From positions 28,991,388-29,055,387 of the forward strand of contig OY754969.1 in NCBI GenBank assembly GCA_963576475.1: 64,000 nucleotides of DNA, read 5' to 3'. The notes beneath the pieces are model-generated. The model did not search any database. It saw nothing but the letters and a program-made list of their open reading frames with translations, and had not been told where the DNA came from. Every line of letters begins with the position of its first letter. Position 1 is the stretch's first letter. Positions 10,905 through 21,778 of this stretch are shown piece by piece. The DNA is from Molanna angustata. Its lineage: Eukaryota; Arthropoda; Insecta; Trichoptera; Molannidae. The position numbers and the translations under genes were made by a program.

Positions 10905-11480
10905 GTATCAGTGAAAATAATAATACTAGAAACATGTAACACATGAGGATGAGATCCAACTGTCGATAGCGATAGTATGTATAGTTGAATAATACGTACC
11001 AAACTATTAACCCATAAATCCAAATTATTGAATATTTTAAGATATTTTGTTTTCTATACAACTCATGTAGGTACCTATGTACCTATGTATGTCAAAATAG
11101 GAAAGTATGGAGATTAGTCCTTTTTTCCTAACCAGAATATGAAAACAGCATGATGGTATGTATGAATGTTTGGAGATTAAATATCAAACTATTAAGTCTC
11201 CTTAGATATTGTATATAGCCACTACCATACAAATTGTATGAAGCGATGTCGTCACTCAATTAAATTTTTAAAAAATATTTAAAAAAAAAATTGAAATGTA
11301 CTACTACAATGTTCATATTTTTTATAGAATGTTAAATTATCTAGTTTTAAAAATTCAAAATTCTGGGTATTAAAAGTTTTGTAGGCCTATAACTTTTTAT
11401 ATTTTCATTAATTTTGGGCTCTGTGCATTGAGCGGATCAAAAGTTATAAGATTAAATCATATTTATTCTCTCCCCACAAA
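10905..11480 (-). repeat. Repeat family E, partial copy
   Basis: Matches the right half of the copy at 44145-45200 in reverse: TCCAACTGTCGATAGCGATA at the edge, 'gtagtttggtac'-type block, 'catcatgctgttttcatattctgg', 'gacgacatcgcttcata', and 'aacttttgatccgctcaat' near 11430-11455. It is non-coding. The (TG)n part is absent. Confidence 0.75.
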
Positions 11481-11514
11481 ATTTCATTGTATAATTTTTT
11501 TCTTCTCTCTTTAA

Positions 11515-11645
11515 AAAGAATGAATAAGTATGTCCTTATGACAAGTATATTATACATCCTCATACATTCCCTAAATTAAGCATAAATGTTTGTGCTATAG
11601 GTGAACGAAATTGGTCGTGGCAGGATTTTGTCGGCCGTAAGTGAG
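11515..11645 (-). repeat. SINE family A, truncated at the head
   Basis: Only the body and tail are present: 'ccctaaattaagcataaatg', 'gtgctataggtgaacgaaat', 'ggtcgtggcaggat'. The sequence stops before the B box. Confidence 0.75.
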
Positions 11646-11989
11646 TTATCTCACTCTTGAGTAGGTATATATTTTTTAGCCTGGTTTTATAAAACGATTT
11701 TAATATCACAATTTTTTTACGAGGTGCTTACATAGTCTACGGAGATTCGTAGAAAGTCAGAAACAGATTTATAAATGAATGGAGGTTCAATGCTCGGGTT
11801 CAAAAATGACCATATTATACCTTTGAAACAAATTTGCTCGAGACTCCACGTAGATATTGAAAGATATAGTCTTATATAGCATTTAACTCGTATGTAAAAT
11901 GTATACACTTGTGTATTTATAAAAAAAAATAAAACACATCAATGGATTATTTGATTTGGACCAAAAACTATATCCCCCATTACTTACAT

Positions 11990-12600
11990 ACACCTAGACT
12001 AGAAATTCCTAGTGTTTTGAGGCATCAGTCTAGTTATAATTTATAAATAAATCAAGTCACAGTCGAAGCTCATAGGCATTCTCCATTTCCCAGAATCCAT
12101 CGTCTGGGTAAGGAGTATGCCTTTGTTGCTGACGTTCTCAATGTGAGCTTGTACACCTATAAAATGAAACTGAGATCGGTATTGTTTTCCTAGCCATTTC
12201 TATTGTGTTTCTGGTCGATTCTCTCTTTTTTTATTTTCCCAATATCAAAATTGTTTTTAATATTATGTTTAATTTTTATTGCCTATAGATATGTTTTGTA
12301 TGTGTGTATATGTATGTAAGTATATGTATTGTGAAGTTTCTTAATTGATTTTTAATTTTTTGTTTTATTCTTTTCATACAAGTTTTTTGTAATACTTTAT
12401 TTTTTTGTTTTATTACTATACTACGTATTTGTATTTGTCATTCTTTTGAATATTCTTGGTTGATTTTTTTTTTCTTTATACTTGATTATTTATTTTTTAT
12501 GCACTTAGATGATGTGTTTATGATGTGTTTTTCATATTATTTTTTGTTCTTTTCTATGTAAATGGTTGTTATATACCGTAAATAAAAAATAAGTTCATAA
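11990..12600. other. Possible LINE 3' UTR, AT-rich
   Basis: A mixed-composition start (12050-12160) is followed by a T-rich stretch with TATG-type words and an AATAAAAAATAA end near 12580, as in LINE 3' UTRs. No coding region or second copy was seen in the window. Confidence 0.3.
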
Positions 12601-12816
12601 ATATATTGGTTAAGTCCGAACGATAAACTATTTTTACTGTCCTTTATTCAAGTTACTTAAATAAACATTTTATCGTGTAAATGTGAACATAAAAAATATG
12701 AAAATATATTACAATATCATTCGATGTTTTAGTACGATGGTATTTTTAATAAATATTATGAAATCTTGAATATTGTCGTGCGGCGATTCAAGACCATAAT
12801 ACCTTTTTAAGGATCA

Positions 12817-13098
12817 TTGAGTCGAATATTGAAGAGATTTTGTGTAAAGGAAAGCCAAATGTTACGTTGCAAATATTGCATTTGCAAACAAAACTGTTAT
12901 AAAAGTAAGGAATGCTTTGTGATTTCTCAACAGAGGTTGGTCTATTTTGACAAAACTTCAAGTAATTCTTATCACATCAACTGGAAAGAGGTAATAACTT
13001 ACTTAAGTAAAAACAGAAAAAGGATATATTTAGATGAAATGAAAAAATATATTTTAATGTCCAGATTTCTCGCAAATGAATGCTTACATCATGGGTAA
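12817..13098 (+). CDS. Unrecognised 93-codon open frame
   Basis: The open frame has an N-terminal cysteine cluster (CKYCICKQNC, then KEC) and a lysine-rich C-terminal half. It is more balanced in composition than most short frames here, but its first codon is TTG, not ATG. I see no second copy, splice context or known family. The cysteine spacing hints at a degenerate metal-binding motif, but a chance frame in AT-rich DNA is at least as likely. Confidence 0.2.
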   Translation: MSRILKRFCVKESQMLRCKYCICKQNCYKSKECFVISQQRLVYFDKTSSNSYHINWKEVITYLSKNRKRIYLDEMKKYILMSRFLANECLHHG

Positions 13099-13099
13099 C

Positions 13100-14420
13100 T
13101 ACGGAACAAAAATAACATGCAATAATTAGAAATTTCAAATGCCAACAATATTAATAAATTGAAATTTCAGTCGCAATATTTTCCATCGAACCTTTTCATA
13201 TTAAGACAAATTGTCTATTTCTATAGTGCTTTTTAAAAATAAAGGTTTATCTCATGGATTTGTAACGAAAATATCGTAATAATTTAGATATCAATCGTTT
13301 TGTCGTCATCTTATATTTTTTAAATTTAAATTATTAATATGGCACCACCACCAATACATAGATGCGAAGATGTGCTGTACGATTTAAACCTTGCGATACA
13401 AATACCCATTGTTGAAAATAAATAAATCTTTGATTTGTAGAAAGAAATATGAATAAAAAAGTAAAAACCTGCTATATTTAATACTTGTATTTAAGAATCG
13501 ATAGTAGTATAGAGACCCCTTGAGCCTAATCTTTTGATGTATAAAGTAAATATCGATAGGTGAATTTTTCTCAATTGAAGCTTGATCATTGCATTTTTTT
13601 CGATATTTTAAATAATTTACAATTAACGCGTTATTCTCCCAATTTCTTTAAGGGAGTGTAGTGAACAGCTGTCAAAACGCAACTTATTTTTGTAGTACCT
13701 TTTTAAAAGAATACGTTTTCTGAAATATCGTTATAATTTAGTACGATGTGTACTAAACGCTGAAATAAAAATAAAGTGTAAAAAGGAAAAGAAAATATCT
13801 ACATCTATATGTATAGATGAACACAAAAGACGTGAACATCTCACCGACCATCACTTTCTCTGACTAAAGACCTATTTTTCCCAATTATTTCTTTTCCTCC
13901 CTTCCGTTTTTTTTCCACGTGACTAAATTCCCAACTCAAACGGCTTCGTATAGTAACAAAAAAAAATATGGAAAACCTCCAACGAGTTCGAGTTACGCTC
14001 AACTTTATATTATGCGAATAGGTATATACACATGAACATAGTGACTTACCTAGCCATTAAAGAATGGAGCGTTCGAGGATAGTACGACTAATATCAGAGC
14101 CCCGCGCAAATGTGATTCATCATTCAGGGGCAATTTAGGGAAGATAAAGGGGTAAAAGTTATTCCCGCTTGTGCCGTGGAATTGACTATAAAAATCACGT
14201 CGCACAAAAGTAACAAAGTTACTGCATTTAATAACGTACTACGGATCGTAGCGGTCTGTTGAACTTGGCGTAGAAGTGAAAATGAAAGTTGCCACTGGTG
14301 TATGAGAGGGAAAATGGCGCGAAAACCAGAGAATGTGAAGACACGCTCATACATAGGTAATATATTATATTAAAGACCTTACTTCAACCACACCTTTAAC
14401 ATATTCTGTGATTTAAAATC
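13100..14420. other. Intergenic DNA with a GC-richer stretch at 14040-14350
   Basis: No recognised gene. The segment 14040-14350 is less AT-rich and not repeated elsewhere in the window. Its minus frame (14124-14354) has a hydrophobic stretch NAVTLLLLCDVIFIV but no supporting features. It may be a host regulatory or exon segment. Confidence 0.3.
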
Positions 14421-14425
14421 TAATA

Positions 14426-14985
14426 CAGGGTGTCTCAAAAGAAAGTTTACATTTGTATTCAGAACGTTATGTGGAGATGTTAGACGACTTCTTGGTGCCT
14501 GAATTTTCCTGGCTATAACCAAAGAACATGGTTCCAGCAGGACGAAGTAACGTCACACACGTCCAATACATCTGTGCCACGAATTCGTGAAATTTTCCCA
14601 GGCAAATTGATCTCCAGGAGAGGTGACATAAATTATTGGCCTCCACGCAGTCCTGATTTAACCCCTATGGACTTTTTCTTATTGGGTTGTCTTAAATCCT
14701 AAGTTTACGCCAGTAAACCGACTTCCCTGGCGCATTTGAAAGAAAATATCCGTCACGAAATGGTAGCCATCACTGAGTCCACCTGCCGAGCCGTCATAAG
14801 TAATTTTACTGTTCGATTAAATGAGTGCTGCGAACGCGAGGGTCTACATTTGGACGATATTATTTTTACGAAATAAATTCCCAAATTATGTACATACTTT
14901 AATAATTAATAAACATTTTTTCGATACGCGGCTAACTTTTTTTTAATCGATCCACTAAATATAAACTTTCAATTAAGACACCCTG
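14426..14985 (+). mobile_element. Mariner-like DNA transposon, internally deleted
   Basis: The ends are inverted: left CAGGGTGTCTCAAAAGAAAG and right (reversed) CAGGGTGTCTTAATTGAAAG. Both are flanked by TA (14424-14425 and 14986-14987), the Tc1/mariner target. The 560-bp interior keeps the 3' part of a transposase gene; the N-terminal DNA-binding region is gone. It is a dead, non-autonomous copy. Confidence 0.9.
14529..14876 (+). pseudogene. Mariner-like transposase C-terminal remnant
   Basis: The frame from 14529 begins WFQQDEVTSHT, where the D is the expected second catalytic aspartate. It continues through GDINYWPPRSPDLTPMDFF, the block holding the third catalytic acid, to LNECCEREGLHLDDIIF and a stop at 14874-14876. 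An in-frame TAA at 14700-14702 interrupts it. A short upstream piece (RYVEMLDDF near 14463) is in another frame. The first catalytic aspartate and the helix-turn-helix domains are missing. The family call rests on these motifs plus the TIRs and TA flanks. Confidence 0.88.
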
Positions 14986-15461
14986 TACTTTTAATTATTA
15001 TCAAAATACACTTTTTTTAATATTCTGAATTTGAAGATTTATTTTATTTGCAAATGTATTTTCTACACCATAACTCGTGAACCTAACGGATATTTGAAAA
15101 AGATTCTTGTTACAAAGAAATAAAAAGAATCAATTTGTTACAAAAAGCAAAAAAATACCAAATTATTAAAAACAGTTGGCAAATAATAAGTCGTAGATAA
15201 TACAACGATTAATACAACATTAAAATATATAAGACTTGTGAAATAACAATAAGATTGGTGTATTGTATAATTTATTTTATTTTTAAAAAGAGGATTGTTT
15301 TGCCAATAAAGGCTTTATCATCTGATCAAGTTCAGTATGATAAAAACAATATGATGAAAGTATTAAACATTGGAACATTGTTATTTTGAAATTCATATAA
15401 ATATAATATGACTGTACCAATATATTTTTCAATTAACCAATAATTTTTAAATACATAACAT

Positions 15462-15600
15462 AGAAGTAAGAATAACAGAAGAGCGTGTATGAGACGATGC
15501 ATGGACGTGAATGAACCGAGAAATTTATGTCAAGAGAGAGTTGTCTGGTGTTCAGTTTTCTCTGCAAACTCCAAATAGGGAAATGGCGTGATGGTATAGG
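15462..15600 (+). mobile_element. RTE-like LINE 3' end, short copy
   Basis: 'agaagagcgtgtatgagacg' through 'gaaatggcgtgatggtat' matches the last 130 bases of the family and is close to the 21525 copy. The coding frame is damaged. The terminus 'gatggtatagg' lies about 15 bases before the 56-bp array. Confidence 0.8.
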
Positions 15601-15615
15601 AACATAGTAGTTTTT

Positions 15616-16287
15616 AACTGTTCGCTACAGTTTCCATAGCACACCTTTTACAGGTAACGAATTATTATTTTAACTGTTCGCTACAGTTTCCATAGCACAC
15701 CTTTTACAGGTAACGAATTATTATTTTAACTGTTCGCTACAGTTTCCATAGCACACCTTTTACAGGTAACGAATTATTATTTTAACTGTTCGCTACAGTT
15801 TCCATAGCACACCTTTTACAGGTAACGAATTATTATTTTAACTGTTCGCTACAGTTTCCATAGGACACCTTTTACAGGTAACGAATTATTATTTTAACTG
15901 TTCGCTACAGTTTCCATAGCACACCTTTTACAGGTAACGAATTATTATTTTAACTGTTCGCTACAGTTTCCATAGCACACCTTTTACAGGTAACGAATTA
16001 TTATTTTAACTGTTCGCTACAGTTTCCATAGCACACCTTTTACAGGTAACGAATTATTATTTTAACTGTTCGCTACAGTTTCCATAGCACACCTTTTACA
16101 GGTAACGAATTATTATTTTAACTGTTCGCTACAGTTTCCATAGCACACCTTTTACAGGTAACGAATTATTATTTTAACTGTTCGCTACAGTTTCCATAGC
16201 ACACCTTTTACAGGTAACGAATTATTATTTTAACTGTTCGCTACAGTTTCCATAGCACACCTTTTACAGGTAACGAATTATTATTTT
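15616..16287. repeat. 56-bp tandem array, exactly 12 copies
   Basis: Units start at 15616, 15672, 15728, 15784, 15840, 15896, 15952, 16008, 16064, 16120, 16176 and 16232. I find one difference among all copies: G instead of C at 15864 in unit 5. Each unit starts with an inverted repeat AACTGT-TCGCT-ACAGTT (6-bp stem, 5-nt loop) and contains CCTTTTACAGGTAACG, a splice-acceptor-like run directly followed by a donor-like GTAAC. There are no conserved spacers, so it is not a CRISPR. The homogeneity implies recent expansion or gene conversion. Confidence 0.98.
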
Positions 16288-16424
16288 GGTTGCAAGTATT
16301 AAATGTTTTGTGAAAGTAGGTCTCTGGTCATAATATCCAATTTAATTGATTTGTAAAATATAAATTGTCACGTCCTAAACAATACCCTGTACCCTAATAA
16401 TTAAACAATTTCGACGATCCGAAC

Positions 16425-16760
16425 TCACCACATTTTCGGGTCAATATTATTATTACACCGCACACTTGTTACGTGTTTCGTAGTAAATATTTTTCTCAGT
16501 TTCGTGAAAATCTCGTTATCATTTCGGTCACGACTCGACCCCGTCCAAATTCTCAAGTTCAAGGGAAATTCGGCACGTTGTCGAAAAATGCGAGAGGAAT
16601 CGAGCGAATGAAACGAGGGAGATATGGACGGATATGAACTTTCTTTGCGTGAGACTTTCGAGGCGAGGCTTTTCAGCATCAGCCAGCAGTCAACGAACTG
16701 GCTGATTCAGAGGCGGCAAATATTGTCTGTGTTTTGGCGGGAAACGGTTCCATAGACACG
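16425..16760 (-). other. Candidate host 5' exon or promoter segment
   Basis: This stretch is GC-richer than its surroundings and not repeated in the window. The minus strand has an 84-codon frame from an ATG near 16679, with many S, R and K residues, ending at ATGTGG-TGA. That stop overlaps GTGGTGAGTTCG, a strong match to a splice donor (G|GTGAGT), so the frame may really splice out about 16427 instead of stopping. No protein family is recognised. It may equally be non-coding regulatory DNA. Confidence 0.3.
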
Positions 16761-16961
16761 CTGTGTGTAACGAACTCTAACAGCAAGGACGGCAACCCTA
16801 TACTCGTGTACAAGTAAGTACATAGGTACCATCTATATCCTGGATTAAATTATGAAAATATTTGAACAAGATGTTCCAGGTAAACTTTTATGAGTAAACA
16901 TCTAAAAGTCGATTTATTATCATATTATCTTTCTAAATATATACATTTTATACTGTTTTGT

Positions 16962-17232
16962 ACATACATACATACCACCACGCCATGTTCCTTGCGGGGT
17001 AGGCAGAGAGAACCGAACGCCACATTATTCTATCCTGGCACGCATCCCTCGCCTCGTCCACATTCATGCATCGTCTCATACATGTTCGTCGATTGCTCAC
17101 ACTTCTAACATTTCCGTCTTTCAGAATGTCGTTCACATGGTCGTGCCATCCCTTTCTTGACCGTCCCCTACCTCTCATTCCGTTCCTTTCCGCTCTGTAT
17201 ATTTTCTTCGTCAGGCGCTCCTCATTCATTCT
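16962..17232 (-). pseudogene. RTE-like LINE 3' end, 5'-truncated
   Basis: On the minus strand: RMNEERLTKKIYRAERNGMR, GRGRSRKGW, a conserved RRCMNVDEARDACQDRIMW block and YPARNMA, ending at the (CATA)n terminus near 16962. Similarity starts abruptly at about 17232 within the RMNEE motif, the 5' truncation point. Few disabling changes, so relatively young. Confidence 0.88.
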
Positions 17233-17239
17233 ACAGTTA

Positions 17240-17940
17240 CTTTTAATAACAATAAACAAACATTAAACAAGAAAATTTTAACTATCATGTTTAAAAATGA
17301 CTATCCACAATAATATTTTCGTTCATTATGATTATGAACATAGTATTTTAAACATAGTTAAAATTATTTTTAACATTATTTTAAGTTCATGAATTCAAAA
17401 AAGTAATTAGGTTGTAGTTTCACAGGGTGATAAGAACCTAATCAGCCGAAGCGATTGTCCTGTTCATAGAAATATTTATTGTGGAACCTAAATCGCTGAT
17501 TTGTGTATTTTTTAACTCTTAATACTTTTCTTATACACAAAGTATAGCAAACCAAGAAAAAAAAATAGAATATCGAAAAGAAAATTTGTCTTCATAAAAT
17601 ATAAGTAGGTTGTTACAAGATACATACATATTATATCCAAATATTGAAACGACAGATCTCGACAAAGCGTTTGGAAAATATGATTTCTGCTCGAGTTTCC
17701 TTTTAAAGTAAATTCAAATAGAATGTAATATCTTCTCAGAGAACTATACGGTTGAAAAAATGACATCAAAGATAATTTATCTGCATATTTTTTTACATAA
17801 TTTGTAACTAATAATAGAAGAATGGAACAAATTTTATCGAAATATAAAAAAAATATATTAATTTTTTTTTATTGTATATATTTTTTTATATTTGTCATGT
17901 CATAACCTTTTTGCCATAGTATACATTGATTGTATATATA
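17240..17940. other. AT-rich intergenic DNA
   Basis: No gene or defined repeat. The minus frame at 17512-17769 is AT-driven and shows no domain. Confidence 0.55.
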
Positions 17941-17947
17941 ATCATCA

Positions 17948-18035
17948 ACTCTGGTTGGTTGGAAGAAATTACCGCTTGGTAATAAGCCCCGCCAGTATAC
18001 AAATTATGTGTACAAAAAGATACATAAATAAAAAG
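17948..18035 (+). repeat. LINE 3' tail with stem-loop
   Basis: GGTTGGTTGGAAGAAATTACCG, then a TTACCGCTTGGTAA stem-loop, AAGCCCCGCCAGTATAC and a TAAATAAAAA tail. Similar tails in reverse are at 30925-30975 and 43960-44025, and the 3' part of SINE B shares the block, suggesting SINE B borrowed a LINE tail. Confidence 0.65.
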
Positions 18036-18393
18036 CAATCCTTTGGTATCCGAAAAAAATTAATATGACGAAATTATTTTATACTAACATTATGATTGAT
18101 ACCAATTTACCTTAAATGCAAGTTTTGATAGGTATAAGTACCTTTTTTCGTTTTTATAACATGCTTTATACATTATGTTATTCTTATTTTGACATCTTAG
18201 GAGGAAGTATCAGAAGGCGTGATTTATTAAAATTACCAACCTTAATGTAACAATAAAACATTCTTGTTTTTCCACGAGCTTCAGAATATTGGACATCAGA
18301 AAAGGAATTTCGTCCCGAATGAAATAAAAACTTATTTGAATCACAAAATTCAATCAACTCGTCAAACTTCAGATCATATCGGTTTTGAAATAG

Positions 18394-18575
18394 GGGGGCA
18401 AGTCTGGTTCAATCGGCGAAATCAAAACCCTAGTGATTACCCATATCATGGATATAATTATCGTATGGAGTTCTATGACATCTAAAAATATTGTAGAATT
18501 CCATATAATAATTATATCCAAGATATGGGTAGTCACGAGGGTTTTGATTTCGCCGATTGAACCAGACTTGCCCCC
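18394..18575. repeat. Long inverted repeat (about 83-bp arms)
   Basis: Arms 18394-18476 and 18493-18575 pair through GGGGGCAAGTCTGGTTCAAT and GGCGAAATCAAAACCC with a handful of mismatches; the loop is about 16 nt. It is a second foldback unrelated in sequence to the one at 6211. Short open frames across it are by-products. Confidence 0.93.
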
Positions 18576-19249
18576 AGGAATAAAATGCCTCGAATATTGA
18601 AAACGGATGTGTTGTTGCAGAAAAAATAGTATCTACATACGTAAAAAAATATGGAGTAAACTCGAAAAATAAAATTTAGAAACAATCATTTGATTTTTTT
18701 CCTGGTACTTTTAAGTATCTACCTACTCCATAGAAAATTAAGTGATATATGAATAGCTAAAAACAGAGCTTTTCGTCAAAATTGATGTTACTATACCTAT
18801 TAAGTTGTAGGTATTTAAGTAGGAACATATTTTAAGAAAAACTAGCGTGATTTACATCTCGCACGGGAATTCAAGTGTCGGGATTGTGATTTAGAATACA
18901 GGAAAGTTAAAATATATATCTCTGTAGAAAAGATCTCAACTTCGCGTCATCCCAGAAGTCCCTGGTCCCAGAGAGCAACACAAATTGCACTACCTACCTT
19001 TATCCCGACAACAAAAGACAGGATGGGAAATATCCTACAATATCCTATTGTTAAATATATAGGTATGTGCACACAAAAATATGTGCAAGGAAATTCACTA
19101 AATAAACCTATTGAAAGAAATTGTACAAAGTTTTCATACTTACCTCCTATTGAGATTGTACCTCACAACTTTTATTCCATCGCAATTGTTGCTTACTTAA
19201 ACCATTTTTAAATAGTAGGTACGAAACGATTATAGAAATGTATATCTAA

Positions 19250-19372
19250 AAAAAAGAATGAATATTTCCTTGAAACAAGTACATATACATCCCCATATGT
19301 ACATTCCCTAAATTAAGTATAAATGTTTGTGCTATAGGTGAATGAAATTGGTCGTGGCAGGATACGAACTCG
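19250..19372 (-). repeat. SINE family A, truncated
   Basis: Tail and body ('aagtacatatacatccccat', 'ccctaaattaagtataaatg', 'ggtcgtggcaggatacgaac') up to the B-box region, where the copy stops at a perfect hairpin (19373-19420). Confidence 0.8.
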
Positions 19373-19420
19373 CATTTTTTTTATACTTCACATATAAATA
19401 TGTGAAGTATAAAAAAAATG
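19373..19420. repeat. Perfect 22-bp inverted repeat, 4-nt loop
   Basis: 19373-19394 and 19399-19420 are exact reverse complements (CATTTTTTTTATACTTCACA... outward to the loop TAAA). It sits at the break point of the SINE A copy, as if a small foldback inserted or formed there. Confidence 0.95.
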
Positions 19421-19470
19421 TCTTCAAGTGATGTGAAAAATACGTTAAATGGTAACTGTTTAGTTTTTAA

Positions 19471-19685
19471 ATACATACATACCATCACGCCATGTCCCTC
19501 ACGGGGTAGGCCGATCGAACCAAACGCCACATATTTATATCTTGACACACACTCATCACCTCGTCGACATTCATACATTAAACATGTTCGTCTGTTGTTC
19601 GCGCTTCTTACATTTCTGCCTTTCAGAATATCGTCAACAAAGTCGTGCCAGCTTTTCTAGGGCGAACTTCTTATTCCATTTCTAT
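19471..19685 (-). mobile_element. RTE-like LINE 3' end, decayed
   Basis: (CATA)n terminus at 19471, 'catgtccctcacggggtagg' and the coding-derived 'cttacatttctgcctttcagaatatcgt' block identify the family. Frameshifts and deletions remove a continuous frame. Confidence 0.8.
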
Positions 19686-19830
19686 GTAGAGTTTTTATTT
19701 GATAGAAAACCCTGATATGTTAAACATAAAGATTCTTTATATAAAACAAAGCCAAAATACGTACTAATAAAAATGTACATAAAAATCTACCTAATTATAT
19801 TATATTGTATGTAATTACATACCTATATCT

Positions 19831-19960
19831 TGATGAATGAATGTTGATGAGGCGATGTACACGAGCCTAGACTGGAGAAAATATAGCGTTCAGTGCTCTC
19901 TGCCGACTCCGTTAGAGACATGGTGTGATGGAATGTATGTATTTATGTATATTGTACCTA
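19831..19960 (+). mobile_element. RTE-like LINE 3' end, short decayed copy
   Basis: 'atgttgatgaggcgatgtac' through 'tctctgccgactccgttagagacatgg' and a TATG-type tail. It lies about 150 bp from, and in the opposite orientation to, the 19471 copy. Confidence 0.7.
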
Positions 19961-20870
19961 TTATATACATTAATCAGAAAGTAAATTTTCTTTATGATAG
20001 AATATAACGCTAACTAAATCTAGTGACTGAAATCATGATAATATATTAATATCGCCTAATGCACTATGAAGTTGCGTGTTAATAAAGGTTACAATCACGT
20101 GTGTTAAAAAGGGATGATACGTGATTTAAATTATCGGAAAACCAATTTTTTTTTGCATTTTAAGTAAAAACCTGACTTGAAATAAATAAAAGCTATCACG
20201 AAAATTCGCTTTGATTTTATGCACTCTTTGAGCACATAAAAGATTTATTTTTCTACGATACATGGTTATGGAGTAGATAATTTTTAAAAAGGTGTAAAAA
20301 TTGATATTTATAATTTTTCACAATTTTTCAACATCTCAATAGAGACAAAGTTGGAATATTATAGAAGAACCAGGCTCTTACGGGGCTTACGACCAAAATC
20401 TTACGAATCTCACGAGGGCACACGAATTGTCTCCCGACAGGGAAAGATCCAATGTTTGCTTATATGCATATCTTAAAAAAATCTATATCTTTAATAATTT
20501 ATTTAGGGGAGTATATACTGAATTTTAAAAATGTGTGGCGTACATTCATTAGAAAAATGTTGAAAATATTTATTTATTTTATAAGATATTTTTTTTAGAA
20601 ATACACTGTTTAACATATTTGAGAAATTATTTTTTAAATAGGGTGTTTAGGTTTATATTCCTAATCTTTTCTTTCCTAATTGTTTTTACTGAATCTATCA
20701 ATCGCTTTTATTGACGCATTATTTAGTGGTATGATTAGATTTTGAACAATTTTTTTCTTAAAATTGAACGATAACATAGGTAATTGAAAAATAATAATAA
20801 CTAGGTAGGTACCTACTTATGTTTATATGTACGATATATAATACAGATTACAATTTTTATGAACCAATAA
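19960..20870. other. AT-rich intergenic DNA with a family D fragment
   Basis: The block at 20325-20375 (CTCAATAGAGACAAAG, 'aatattatagaagaacc') belongs to repeat family D. The following 20395-20450 is GC-richer and unmatched in the window. Nothing else seen. Confidence 0.5.
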
Positions 20871-20875
20871 ATATT

Positions 20876-21180
20876 TCAAGAATTCTTGAATTTCAACGCG
20901 TTGTATGTAATAACTGCAGCCAGACACCTACCACTTGACTGGAGTGGGATAAAAACTTCCTGGGATGATCTCCCGTGTGATGTATGGAAGCTGTTCATGT
21001 TCAGTGCGATCCTCGGGGGCCATGTGAACGACCCGAGAAGGCCAACACCTTCACAAAAGGCTTCTCCTCCGTGAAATATTGCCCAACTTAAAGGCTTCTC
21101 TAAAAATAAAATACCTACCTTTAAAGAGTCGACATCCACAGAATTCCTAGGCCACTTTAATCTGAACTTCAGAAACACGA
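20876..21180. other. GC-richer patch with overlapping frames on both strands
   Basis: Frames of about 62 codons (plus) and 100 codons (minus) overlap here, and the base composition stands out. Neither translation matches a family I know, and no second copy is seen. Candidate old exon, processed fragment or repeat. Confidence 0.25.
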
Positions 21181-21524
21181 AACGCTACTTAGGCGAACTT
21201 TAAATGTGAATTGAATATGAATTACTTTCTAAGAATAATAACATCACAATAACCGTATTTTCATTTCCTTTCTTTATAAATTATTACACTCACAGAACGA
21301 AACAATGAAAATAGTCGAAACTTTTTTGAAACGAATACCAAATATGAAATACAGCACATAATATTGTATAGATCTCTCAGTGCATTAAGGACAGCTGTCT
21401 CCTCCTAACTTTCATAGTAGGTACTTTGATTTAATCAGGTGTCTTATTTTAGTGTTTTTTTTTATGTACCTACTAGTAAATTAATTATACATTATATGTA
21501 TTTTTTTGCTATCAATATTAATTA

Positions 21525-21755
21525 GGCTGATAAAAGAGGAACGAAAAGTAGAGGTCGGCCAAGAAAAAGTTGGCACGATCACATAAATGGGATTTTAAAA
21601 GATGGTGATGTTAGAAGTAAGAATAATAGAAGAGCGTGTATGAGACGATGTATGGACGTGAATGAAGCGAGGAATGTGTGTCAAGAGAGAGGAGTCTGGA
21701 GTTCGGTTCTCTCTGCCTACCCCAAATAGAGAAATGGCATGATTGTATGGTATGG
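21525..21755 (+). pseudogene. RTE-like LINE 3' end
   Basis: The coding-derived part reads SRGRPRKSWHDHINGILKDG, then NNRRACMRRCMDVNEARNVC and SSVLSAYPK with a stop before REMA, ending at 'gcatgattgtatggtatgg'. Its 3' terminus is 20-odd bases left of the intact LINE insertion at 21794. Confidence 0.85.
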
Positions 21756-21778
21756 TAATATTAATTATCCTATTGAAT

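Noticed and set aside
15616..16287. CRISPR array
   Set aside because: All 56 bases repeat with no variable spacers, and the genome is eukaryotic. It is a tandem satellite.
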